Source: Apostichopus japonicus (lineage: Eukaryota; Echinodermata; Holothuroidea; Aspidochirotida; Stichopodidae). From it: DNA of 64,000 bases. Shown here piece by piece: positions 25,125 through 36,085 of this stretch; position 1 is the stretch's first letter; each line of letters starts with the position of its first letter. The notes below the pieces were generated by a model. It was not told the DNA's origin. It worked only from the letters and a program-made list of their open reading frames with translations, and did not search any database. The stretch lies in assembly GCF_037975245.1 (NCBI RefSeq), contig NC_092574.1:25191213-25255212 (forward strand). The letters run 5' to 3'. Both the position numbers and the translations under genes were made by a program.

Positions 25125-25760
25125 AAACGCTTTAACTCAAAGTTATTAGGGGAATGAACTTCATACTTGGTATGTAAATCCGCCTTCTTGAGCGCAAGAA
25201 CTATATTCTTTTCTATGGAGGTCAATTGTCATTTTGAGTTCAACATAGTTCAAAGTCTGAAAACCTTTAAGCAGGATAACTCAAAATGTATATATTTGTT
25301 GAAGATGATAAGTATAAATGCATATTTGCCTTGATATATTCACATGAATGCTACTAAAATTGGTGGAGGTCAAAGGTCTTCTGAGGTCAACAGCAGTCGA
25401 AATTTCAAACCTTGTAAACATGATAAATTTAAGCGTAAGGGATGAGCGAACGTCATATATGGATTCAATTTGTTGAATCTATAGTCTTGTCCGTGAAGAT
25501 CAAAGGTCAATAGAGGTCAAAGTCGGAACACTTTTTAAACACGACAAGTCCAATAGTAACGGTATATATATTTACTTCATACTAAGTATGTCGATTACCC
25601 ACGTGCGGTGAGCGCAATATTCCTACCGACATTGGTAGAGCTCAAAGGTCATTTGAAGTTAATGCAGATATATAGGTCTGAAAACCTTGTGGACTTGATA
25701 ACTGCAAATAAAAAGCTTGGATGAACTTCGTATTTGATTGGTAGGTCCGCATTAGTGCAA
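25125..25760. repeat. Divergent ~145-bp tandem repeat with AGGTCA-like half-sites
   Basis: About four to five diverged units recur, each with the order AACTCAAAxTxxT ... ATGAACTTCATACTTGGTA ... GAGGTCAAAGGTC ... GTCTGAAAACCTT. Landmarks: GAGGTCAAAGGTC near 25368, GATCAAAGGTCAATAGAGG near 25500 and GCTCAAAGGTCATTTGAAG near 25650. The 153-bp-scale periodicity is clear by eye although identity between units is modest. It was not tested for copy number elsewhere. Confidence 0.75.
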
Positions 25761-25769
25761 GAACCTAGC

Positions 25770-28700
25770 TGATCACGTGAAGTCATATGATAAACACTTA
25801 AAGACTTATTTGTAGAGTAACTGTTTAATATTCTCATACAAACTGAGGCAAGGAATTTGTATGCCAACTGGCATTCTGTTTTATCAATATATTGGGACAA
25901 GGGTAGGGAACACCGCTTACCTCGCGGTCTGCTCGCGTAGGCGCAGAGTTCCTGATTGTGTATAGTAGGTTACATATGAATACAACTCTAACCTATATAA
26001 AGGTATGGCGTGCATAAAACGCCTTCGCAACCGAAATATGTGACTCAATAAGAAACACCCCGCAATGCACTTGATATTATTGCTTTAATAGAATATATAT
26101 TGTTTGAACAACGTTCCACGATTGTTGTTTGCATTGATACCGTTATGAAGTGTTTAAACTTTCAACGAGTGCTGCAATCATGCGTGACCAATGGTGTTGC
26201 GTTATACTGTCGTCCTCAGGAAAAACAACAGTAGGCCTATATCTATAAACTTAATAGCCTATGTTTAGCAAGACACACAGGTGCGGGTATATACATACAG
26301 CACGATACGTTCACTGTCAGCCTATTTCTCATCATTCTCGGATAGTGCGGACTTTAGACTGGAAAACAGTAGTTTGTTGAATAGATCTGAACAGTTTAAT
26401 ATGCTATATAGGTAGCTTAATCTTTGTGAAAACAATCTGTCCACAGCAGCAAAATAGCTAGTTTTATTGATTACTGGAATTGTAGCCTATAAAGTGTCAT
26501 TTTCTATGTTTGTTAAACCTGCTATATCCGACCATGAATTGCGTGAAATCGTTTCGGTTTTGGTGTCAAAGGAATTCGGCAAATGGTTCGCAATGTTTTT
26601 GAGCTATTCTCGATCAACGTGCAGAGGAAGCTGATTCATAACATATGGAAAAGAGCAATCGTACAGTTGATATTATTGTGGCATTCAAATATTTCTTACA
26701 GACAATATTTATTGTGTTTGGACAATGCTAACTTCTAGTTCGTCGTTAGATATATAGGCTGTAATTCGAAAGATTCTTCATTACTGGAGAGAAGTCGGGA
26801 CGTTCAGGTTTATCGATGAACACTTTTATCGCGTCGGCGGATCCTCACCACTCGTCACAACTTGGAACTTCCCTGGCCAATGCCCAAACGTTTAGGATCA
26901 CCTACGGACCTTTTGTCTATATTTGGTTATTTGTGAGTCTATTGAGGTCGTGACCTTTACTCATCCATATACCCTTGATCTGTGGGATTCGTTTCACTGT
27001 GTATTGTTGTTTTGAGTAGAAAGATCAGAAATCCTATCGCTTCTCACAGTAGGGTCACTGTGAGTCACAGAGGGAACTTCTTCTGTTGTATGGTGATTCC
27101 ACACTAACCGCACCTAATTTGAGACAATAGAAAGCATATGTTTCAAATAATGTAGTCAAGATAGCCCGTCGTCGTTTATACTTGGAGTCGCGTCAGAAAT
27201 GTACACAGACCGGATAATACACTGACGTCGTAAACATTCAAGATAGGCTTGGCTGCCTTGACTAGTATTTAACAAGCGGCTTGGCAATAAAACACGTGTT
27301 TCAAGCCAGTCTAACTCAACCACTTAAATATATACCAGCGATTATATACTACCGTTATTGAATACTTGAAACCCTATCTCAAGGAGATCCAGCCAGTAGA
27401 CACACAGCGTGTTCAGGTTAGACACAATCGTGCTGGAATCCTCAATACAGACGTGATTATTATTACTATTATTAATACTATCATATATTAATGTGCACGG
27501 ATTCTGCAACTCTGGATAAATCATCAGTTTCTTTTTCGACCAAAATGGATTCGTCTTCAAGGTAAGGGTTTATAGTAATTGCCATTGGATATTGTGGCGT
27601 TGATATCAAAACTGTTAGATTTTCTAACGTTGCTGCATGTATCTTCTGTTTCAGCTCCCTGCAGGCTGCATGTGTCCCAATTTAGTTGATACAGGCCACA
27701 AGGTCACGTATTTGAAATCTCAATTACTGCGCTTGTCAGCCTCATGACCTGTGTACTGCAGTATGTCATATCAATGGTTACTATATTAGAAATGAATCAT
27801 AATAACAAGACATGAAAAGTGTCTTTCGATAACACTCATAAAGTAAACTATAGACCGAAGGGGAAGGTTTTGTCTTTAGAAATTCGTCAAAGTGATATCA
27901 TTTTGTTGCTATTTTCTATGCACGCTACGGTAATTGCACCGGTGCATCATGGGTACAGAGATAACCGGTAACTGCTTCCCCGTAATAGAACAGTTACTAT
28001 ATATAACACCATGATATCATACATATATTTGACTGAATGTACAAGGTGTACGGTCTTGTAATTAGAAGCAATTTATCCCTGATTGATTTCAACCTCCATT
28101 AATATACTTTATGATTGATTCTATACCGTTGAAAGTACACACGGTTTGATGTTGATATTTCTTGTCCGCGTAGTAAAGTATGACTCATCAAACAAAGGTA
28201 TGCTAAGCCGCGGTATGCGTTGGTTAGGCTTCGCCCTAACTGTTATTGTGTTGTGCGACGGAGACTTTGTCACTCACTCATAATTAATTTTATAGCCTAC
28301 ATATAGGTCATTAGTTAGTACTGTGCAGTAACACCTGGATTATCCGAACTTTTTCTTCAGGTCACTGGATTATCTAGATCCGACATCCAACCATTCATAA
28401 TCTCAAAATATTGTACATGTTTCATCAATGTGGTCAACACAACGATAACGAATACAACAAATGCAAAGTCCCTCTGACTCTGAAGCTATATGTGACTAGG
28501 CACTGACACAGTGTTGTATTTCACATGGTAAGATTCACCCATGACAAGCTATAGCTTATTAAATTATTGTGTTTATATTATAACTTCGTATGTGTATCTA
28601 TTTTTATGACGCCCAGGCTTGTAAACACGTTATTACTTCTGGAGGAACAAGGAACATATATGTAAATATCATTAATTTGTGTTTATGTATGTGTGTCAAT

Positions 28701-30390
28701 GTTTATGACGCCCAAGCTTGTAAACACGATAACTACAAGACTACAGACCCAGGCTCCGTAGTCAATTTGGTGTCCCGGAACTAACGCCAAAGGGCAGGGA
28801 AATATGGGTCACATGAGCAATGCAAACAAAGGGGAACGGTGACATAAATGACCCTGGGGCCCGCCCGACCTGCTGGCTCCCGACACCTTTGATCATTCCT
28901 ATGACCACAAGTCGCAATGGTACCTAATTGACCTAGCTATTTCAAGGTGTGTGACATCTCCAGATCACCATACAACAGTAAGATACGCTATGCCATATGT
29001 GCCGATAATATGAAATATCAGGCAACCTGCTCAGTAACAGCCTAATGGGCTAAATTGCCGCTTGTGAAGCCTTGTATATACAGTTAGTCATTCGCACGTA
29101 TACCGTATACACTTCGTCAGAATCGACTGTTTGTTAAAGCGATGATTTTAATATTATAAGTAGTTACGGTGTCGCACAATAGTTGTGATTAATGTTGTAA
29201 ACAGTTGTCGAAAACTCAAAGCACTTGAATGTATAGTGAATCTCCTCCATATTACCATGGAAACCAATGATCGCATGGTATATGAATGTGAAATGAGTGT
29301 AACCTTTCACCAAGTGAACCTTCCTTCATAGTGATGTTACTGTAAGCTTAATGTAGGCTTTGTACTGGATTAAAGGAATAAGTAAACTCAAATCACTTTC
29401 CCGTGGCATTTGCTCAAATATGACACATGGTGTTACTTAGATTATGAAACCAAGTTTTAAGTTAAAGCAGCCTTTCGGTTAAATTAGGATCATTTTTGCG
29501 AATGAAATTCATTAATAATTCGACACTTCCTTGGTCAAACATCTGTGAGGGTGTCAGAGTTTTCAAGTATGTTGCCATATGGGTAAAATTGAAGACCAAA
29601 TGCGAAACGAAATGTGTCATTATAGGTTATGGTTCGAATATGACCTTTCATAGATGTAACTATATATCTACCCTTCTCTGCATATTAAAATATTTACCCT
29701 TTACAAAAGTAGATTGTGACGCATAAATCACCCAAATTGTGCACTTGTAAAACGACAGCTGTGGTTCAACACAGGTCATCCCCTTTAACTTTAACTTAAA
29801 TATGAATGATTATATACTGAGTACGCGAGCCATAGCAAAAAGGATATAAACACACGTTATTTGAGAAAGTATACGCTCAGGGGGATAAACAGTGGTACTT
29901 CTCATCACTACAGTAGAATTATTATCAATTTATGTATTTATGTTATAGCTGTTGTATCTGAAAACTTTTAGTGGCCTCTGGTTTAAGGTCGCACCAACCT
30001 TATAAACAGTTATTGACAATTATATACAATATATCGAGACTATTAAGATTTGATATCACCAAAGAGATTTCTTCTGTCGTTAAGTGTGGCATACAAAGGA
30101 GGGCATTGTTCTGACGCGTAGTGTCTGCGTGATAGTGTAATGACCTAAATGTATATGCGTATTCTCGTCAGTTCACTCATGGATGTTTTTTACCTCCATG
30201 GTTCACTCAAACTGCATGGCGGTTTCCATGGATACCCCATCATTTCAACCCCACCCGCACACCTATCAAAACTACCGACCTACTTAACATTTTGAACTGT
30301 CCGACGGTAAATCTTATTGCGCATGTTTACCTCATACTTTCGGGTCAGGTCACGTGCTATACATGTATAAACAGAAGTCTGTTTTGTATT
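25770..30390. other. Gene-poor region, no supported gene
   Basis: No exon was recognised. A short direct duplication (TATGACGCCCAGGCTTGTAA) occurs at about 28605 and 28704 with related flanks, about 97 bases apart. The rest appears to be unique AT-rich sequence. Confidence 0.4.
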
Positions 30391-30439
30391 TCTATATCAG
30401 GTGCGTATCCAGGGGGGGGCGTTGGGGGCGCGCGCCCCC

Positions 30440-30605
30440 CGGGTAAGGAAAAGAGGAGAGAAGAAAAAAGAGAAGAAAAAAGGGAAAAGGAGGGGGAAAA
30501 AGAAAAGGAGGAGAGGAAGGAAGGGAAAAGAAAAAGAAAAAAAGAGAAAAAAGAAAAGGAGGGAGTAGAAGATAGCCAAGACCTCGGGAAGAGAAAGAGG
30601 AACAG
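30440..30605 (+). repeat. Purine-rich (GA-rich) tract
   Basis: About 165 bases of almost pure A/G on the plus strand, inside the composite element. The Lys/Glu/Arg frame on one strand and the Phe/Leu/Ser frame on the other are compositional. Confidence 0.9.
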
Positions 30606-31236
30606 TCATAGTTAAAGCGCTGATCCCTATTATATACACAGGGTAGCCAGTGACAGATCAAGGATTACGGAGGGGGTGTGCGCCTCACCCTACCCCTTAC
30701 ACCGACTACTCCATTTTTGACGTTTCCATTTTTCCTCTCTCACTAATGTATCTATATAAATATTATATATGGTCTATCATAACGCGTGTGTGTGTATGGA
30801 CGCCTTAAACAATTGTACAATTGTGCTATATGGAACCAACTGTGGCTGGTCTTGAACTCGACCGAGTCGTCGGGGAATATGACGCATTTCGGGAAGGGGG
30901 CGACCGCCCCCCCCCCCCCGAGAAAATTTTCTTTATGACATCGCTAGTAATTTCAAAATAGACAATGCTTAGATGCAACTTGCAAGGCCTGGGAAGTGTC
31001 ATTTCCATCGATCTGGGAGGCATTTTCGGCAAAATTTTTTATTGTACGCTTCGCGCCAACTCATGGTGGCGCTTCGCTTAGATAGTTTGCCTACAGGCTT
31101 CGCCCCTCCCTTGGCAATTACTCGCTACACGCCTGTTCGAATTGGTAAAGTAAAGAGCAGATATAACATCATATCAGTGAGCATTGAAATGCATGTTCCA
31201 CGATGAACAGCCTCAAAAACTGTCTATGTGTGTAGT

Positions 31237-31665
31237 CAAAGGCGTAGGAGCCCAATTGGATTTGGGGGCTGTAATGACTTGCCCGAAAAAAGCCAAAATT
31301 TTTCGCGCGCCTCGCGCGCGTTCAACATATCGATGCCAATATCATATAAGCAAGCATCGGTCATTACATTGCATGGCATCGTGTACCGCACGGTCCGTGA
31401 AAGTTGAAAGTATACCGCCAGATGCTAATGTAAACAACCAAATGTCTTATGTAGATGGAGAAAAAGCATACAGATCAATTTATGTCAAAACTCTCTTTTA
31501 CAGTAGTAATGTCGGCCAAGCTTACAACTTTAATTTAATTACCAAGGAGATAATTTTTAAGCTATATATTGCTATTTATTTTTCTTTCAGTAGGTGCCCG
31601 AAAAATTTGGTTGCGGCGGGGGGGGGGGGGGGGGCTGCAGCCACCGCCTCCTACGGGACCTACGC
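31237..31665. mobile_element. 429-bp non-autonomous element flanked by a 13-bp direct repeat
   Basis: The flanks CTATGTGTGTAGT at 31224-31236 and 31666-31678 are identical and look like a target-site duplication. The ends are imperfect inverted repeats: GCGTAGGAGCCC on the left, GCGTAGGTCCC on the right read inward. The interior has TTTGGGGGCTG with CGCGCGCCTCGCGCGCG near the left end and a 16-base G run near the right end. No coding capacity. It is inserted between the two repeated modules of the larger element. Confidence 0.75.
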
Positions 31666-32954
31666 CTATGTGTGTAGTGTTCGGTTTCGATATACCTGAT
31701 ATCGGAAATATCTGCTATTTTTCATTTCCTTTAACCAAGTTTTATAATAGCCATTATAAGAGGTTGCAATATTTCTACACCAATAAATTAACTGTGTCGG
31801 AATTTTCCAAAATTTCCGGACCAACATTCTTCATCATACTTTCCTCTACTCGTGCAATTTTGACCTGTCTGTTAGGGGTTGGAGGAGGTTTTTCTGTATT
31901 GGTTGTCCATAGATTGAATTTTGTGCAACATTATGGGTATGTTTTCAAGTGATTTTATTCACGAGAAATGTGAATTTTCAAATTCTCAACAAATAATGGG
32001 CTTAAAACCTTGAAAGTGGGGCTTTCGGATATTGTGGGCCGTGACGTAGAATCACCTACAAAAGCAATGATCCATAGGACATGCATTGAGGTCGAACATG
32101 ATGTGTGACTGGTGACAATCTTCAAAAAGGTTATGGATGGAAAAAAACTTTTGGGAAATACTTGGTTCTCAGGCAAAAGTGTACATATGGTTGGTCATTT
32201 TTAAGCCCGAGAAGTGCCATTTCCGGTGATCTGGGGGTATCAAAACCAGAAATTTTCTTCTACGCTCCGCGCCAACCGATGGTGGCGCTCCGCTTAGATA
32301 GTAATTCGCGCCCCCCGGGTTAGAAAATCCTGGATACGCGCCTGTATATAGGCTATAGTGAACCTGTATACACGAACGAACTCATTGTACTATACCTTAC
32401 TGTGACTTAATTGACATATATATGTCTTCAAATCGTAAAGGAGAGGTAATGTTTGAATGATTACATTAAAATGAGTTTAGTCACCTACTCACCTATATAG
32501 CAATATTGTATCTTGTATAGGGGAGTTGATTATATTGTGATCACGTATACATATTCATATTGCGCATGTGCAATTGTATAGATGTCTTGTTTGAAACTGC
32601 TGGCTACTGACTACTGCCAACTACTCCTTCACATACACGTTATATAAACTCGACTATATAGTTGTATTAAACGGTGACACAATTCTCGTAATTTAATTTC
32701 AGAAACACAAAACAGTTGTTGTAGAACTACACTTAGAACGACCTCTCATTATAATATAACGTATATATTTTACAACGTTATAGCTAGCAAATGCTCAAAG
32801 TTGTCAAGAAAACTTTATGAATGCTTTGCCAACATGTGTCTCTTACAAAATAACGTCGTTTTGACGTATTCGTTTAGTCAGTGATTCATATAACGATTTA
32901 AAAAATGGTACGAGTTTGCTGTGAAACTGCGTCAAGTCTAGAGCGTATGCTCTC

Positions 32955-33086
32955 CTCGGATATCAATTGCCTGTACCGAATACAAGAACTACAGAGGAGT
33001 AATATTATTAGTGAACACATATTCTATGTGTTTATGTGTGTATATGTGTTTTTATAGCGCCCTCGTCTGGTTTGTACACTAAACTG

Positions 33087-33134
<48 letters not shown>

Positions 33135-33510
33135 GGTGCAGGAAGTTGTGTTCCATGACAACTCCCTGGTTGGTGTGATGTCTCTTTGATTTCAGGATAT
33201 CCAATGCCTGTACCGAATAAGAGAACTACAGAGGAGTTATATTAGAGAACACATATTTTATGTGTGTATATGTGGTTCTGTAGCGCCCTCGTCTGGTTTG
33301 TACACTATACTGTATGTATATGTTGGTGTGATGTCTCTTTGGTTTCAGGATATCAAATACCTGTACCCCATAAGAGAACTACAATGGATCAATATTGTGA
33401 ACGCGTATTTTATGTGTTTATGTGTATGTGTGTCTTTCTATCTTCCCCGTCTGGCGTATGCAATACACTGTATATGTATATGTTGGTGTGATGTCTCTTT
33501 GGTTTTAGGC
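32955..33510 (+). repeat. ~155-bp tandem repeat, about 3.5 copies, with internal (TA)n
   Basis: Landmarks recur: GAACTACAGAGGAGT near 32986 and 33225, with a diverged copy near 33377; GCGCCCTCGTCTGG near 33056 and 33282; and TTGGTGTGATGTCTCTTTG near 33172, 33324 and 33483. The first unit is lengthened by a (TA)n tract at 33090-33132. Each unit carries a TTTCAGGATATC acceptor-like motif, but the frames across units are not conserved. Confidence 0.85.
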
Positions 33511-33514
33511 CCGT

Positions 33515-34865
33515 ACCCAAGAGGGGGTATGATTGCGACGGGTGCATATTGTCCTCTTCCGATTTCCAATGGTCCACATGTTCCTGTGCAAAGCGCTACA
33601 GGAGACGTTCACATGCACCAACTTCGTAAACTGTCAGAGAACAAATTGGTATGGTTGCAAACCGTAACACCACTTGACATCCAAGCACATTTAATGTATG
33701 TGTACATAAATTGACGGCTTCTCAATGAAATGGTACTTCAGTCAACATATCACACTACCCCTTACAGACTACCCTATAGAAAACCCTGCGTATATATAGG
33801 GGCCTGGGTTTCAACCTAAAGCTTTTCGCTTACTTATACGGTGTGCCTGCAATATACTTTTGCGAGGAATAAACTTTTGTGTTTACTCGGGTTCTTCACG
33901 ATTTGTAGTTTTAGCTTAGGGTGTATTCAAATAGGATCGGTTTTCCGTATTCGGTAACCTGTAAATAATATTTACAGACCTCAATCAGACTACGCTGGGG
34001 GAATAGTTTATACAGATTTATACTATAGTAATGCCCATCGTTGTGATTGTCCAAACTTTCAGGGTAAAGGTGGACAGGGTTGCAGTTCTTTGCAAATGCT
34101 AACAAGGCCTTATTATTTATTCTTTGATGACGTATCACATTAAACAATTTAAATTGTGTACTCTACAAGATAGAATCGTTCGTGTGGGTAGTTTGTAACA
34201 ACGTGCGAAGTAACCCGATCAGTCTGTCATTGAAAAAGGGAGGGAACACCCAAACACTTAAGAACAGATGTATACGTTGACATTATACAATGTTCAGTTA
34301 ATGGTAGGCTACATGAAATACTGGAGGAGAACATATTTTCATTGAACGTGTCCTCAGTTACCAGATTATCACAAGGAAAATTTTCTTCCTTTTTTGGTCA
34401 TCTTGATTCGTTACAAATTGTGGACTTAATTGTTTGTTATATGTCTTGAATAACTGTATCCAAGGGAACATTCCTCAATTCCAGTTTCACACCTCATTTT
34501 GGAAATTAGTCTGGTTTGTTGGTCGTTGGATTGATCCGCTGGCGGTAAGTATAGTATAGGCTATGTGTCATATACGTGATACTCTTTCGCGAAAGAAAGT
34601 AGTTAATGTAGGTAGTGGGGAGGGGACGGTTGATGATAGGGGGAAGGGTTTGTCGGATCATTACAGTATTGAACTGCTTCTTGTCTCGCGGTAGTTAATC
34701 AATACATGAAAATCCGCCTTCACTGTGTAAGCTGGTTCAGGTTGACTTCCATAATCTTATTCCACATTCCACCATATGCACTGTAGTTTAGTAGTATTCT
34801 CTATTAAGGCGTATATCTTTTCGCCCAAACGAGTGACTTTATAGCGAGCAGCTATAAGATATAAG
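33515..34865. other. Non-coding, with one exon-like frame of doubtful status
   Basis: An open frame at about 33511-33714 follows TTTGGTTTTAG and reads GPYPRGGMIATGAYCPLPIS and so on to a TGA. Its first bases (GGCCCGTACCCAAGAGGGGG) resemble the G-rich transposon ends elsewhere in the window, so I regard it as element sequence. Nothing else was recognised up to the U2-derived sequence. Confidence 0.35.
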
Positions 34866-35050
34866 ATCGCTTCTCGGCCTTTTGCCTAAGATCATGAGTA
34901 GTATCTGTTCTTTTCAGGAATGGTGATACACACCTGACGATGATCACACAGTCACAGTCCCGATGCAAGGGAACTGGGGTTGAGAGCGGATCGGTCGTTC
35001 GGTAGTTTGGTTTTCGTGCCTGGGTTCTTTCCTGGGTGACTTTTCTTAAG
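34866..35050 (+). ncRNA. U2 snRNA-derived sequence: intact-looking 5' domain on an unrelated 3' body
   Basis: Bases 34866-34917 match the first 52 nucleotides of U2 snRNA with four differences: ATCGCTTCTCGGCC, the Stem I loop, and GTAGTATCTGTTC containing the branch-site-pairing GTAGTA. Beyond position 34917 similarity stops abruptly. There is no Stem IIa/IIb, no AATTTTTGG Sm site and no 3' stem-loops. Instead about 130 bases follow that can form local hairpins (for example CAGTCCC with GGGAACTG). One of the four changes disrupts the Stem I loop-closing GGC. It could be a truncated retro-pseudogene or a U2-headed SINE. A working U2 is unlikely. Confidence 0.7.
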
Positions 35051-35211
35051 AAAGTATAGCTATAGGATAACCTCAATATTTTATGAGATATAACGACTCA
35101 ACCGCGATACCTAATTTGGCCAATTCTATAATGTAATTCTCGAGCCGTCTACGAGCTTCGATCCTTCGCTTTGAACTTGACTGTATTGTGTTTGGTGTTA
35201 TTCACTCTTCT

Positions 35212-35271
35212 ATGGCGGAAGATAACAGAGAAGAGGAAACAGCCAATTGGGTTGGTACGGATGCAACTTGT
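35212..35271 (+). other. Candidate first coding exon MAEDNREEETANWVGTDATC
   Basis: An ATG in a TATGGCGG context opens 20 codons of acidic, coding-like sequence ending exactly at a strong donor TGT|GTAAGG. The composition resembles the giant acidic protein downstream. However, its phase 0 end does not join directly to the exon at 36086 (phase 2 entry) or to 44348 (phase 2 entry), so an intervening exon would be needed or it belongs elsewhere. Confidence 0.25.
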
Positions 35272-36085
35272 GTAAGGGTGTGTGACCGTGCCGTACACAT
35301 ATGTGATAAGAAGCACTGATCAAGTGAGCAAATGTTACAATGTCTTATTATTAATGGAAAGTGGTAATGTTTGTTTTGGAAGGTAGCAGCTATTTCAAGG
35401 TTTTGAAAAGGTCATCCGTTGTAATATTAATACACTCAATAAACAAGTAGTTCCGATAAAGTGTATCCAATTCAACTCCAAATGTAACCATCGCCTTTAT
35501 TTAATATTCATAAGCTGCTAGCTGCTGCGGGCCCGTCGGCAAATGTCGGTTCCACTGGATAATGCTAATTGTTACTGTCTAGTTCCCCACCTCCCTCAAC
35601 TTTCGCCATCGCCATTACCAAAGATATATAAAAACCGTAAGCGTATACTATACATACTATAGTGTTGTGATGTACGTACAGTAATGCCCTATAACCTGAT
35701 CATTGTCTGCTTTCCATGCATTTTATCGTTTAAGTGTCCAACGACTCTCTTAAAGAGAAATATAAACACGTCACAAAGAAATAAACAAGCACGTGTTACA
35801 TATAATGTACTGTACCGTGCTTTATTTTTGAGTAAAATACCAATGTTAGTTGTACAATCCAACAATTTGTGTCATCTTCCGTATTGTGCAGAATAGCTTC
35901 ACAAAGGAATGAAACTATATTGTAGAGTAATAGTAGAATACTTCCAGTAAATCCTTCAATCGGGAGTTGGAATGACTCCTATAAGGTTGCCACCTTAAAG
36001 CATTGACGTCGTAATCAATACAATAAACAATTCAACTAATCGGGTGCAGCAATTTTATGGAATAATTTATTCCGTATTATTTCAG

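Larger units (their letters stand above)
30398..32344. mobile_element. Composite element with inverted CAGGYGCGTATCCAGG ends
   Basis: The left end at 30398 reads CAGGTGCGTATCCAGG followed by G-rich DNA and GCGCGCCCCCCGGG. The right end at 32344, read inward, is CAGGCGCGTATCCAGG followed by AACCCGGGGGGCGCG. Inside are two directly repeated copies of one module (30990-31085 and 32208-32302; shared AGTGYCATTTCC...GATCTGGG and ATGGTGGCGCTYCGCTTAGA) and a nested smaller element at 31237-31665. No transposase frame is visible, so it is either a non-autonomous DNA transposon or two related copies lying close together. Confidence 0.65.

Noticed and set aside
33511-33714. Exon-like plus-strand frame GPYPRGGMIATG...
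   Set aside because: It begins with sequence like the G-rich transposon ends elsewhere (GGCCCGTACSCA), follows a satellite unit, and has no partner exon.
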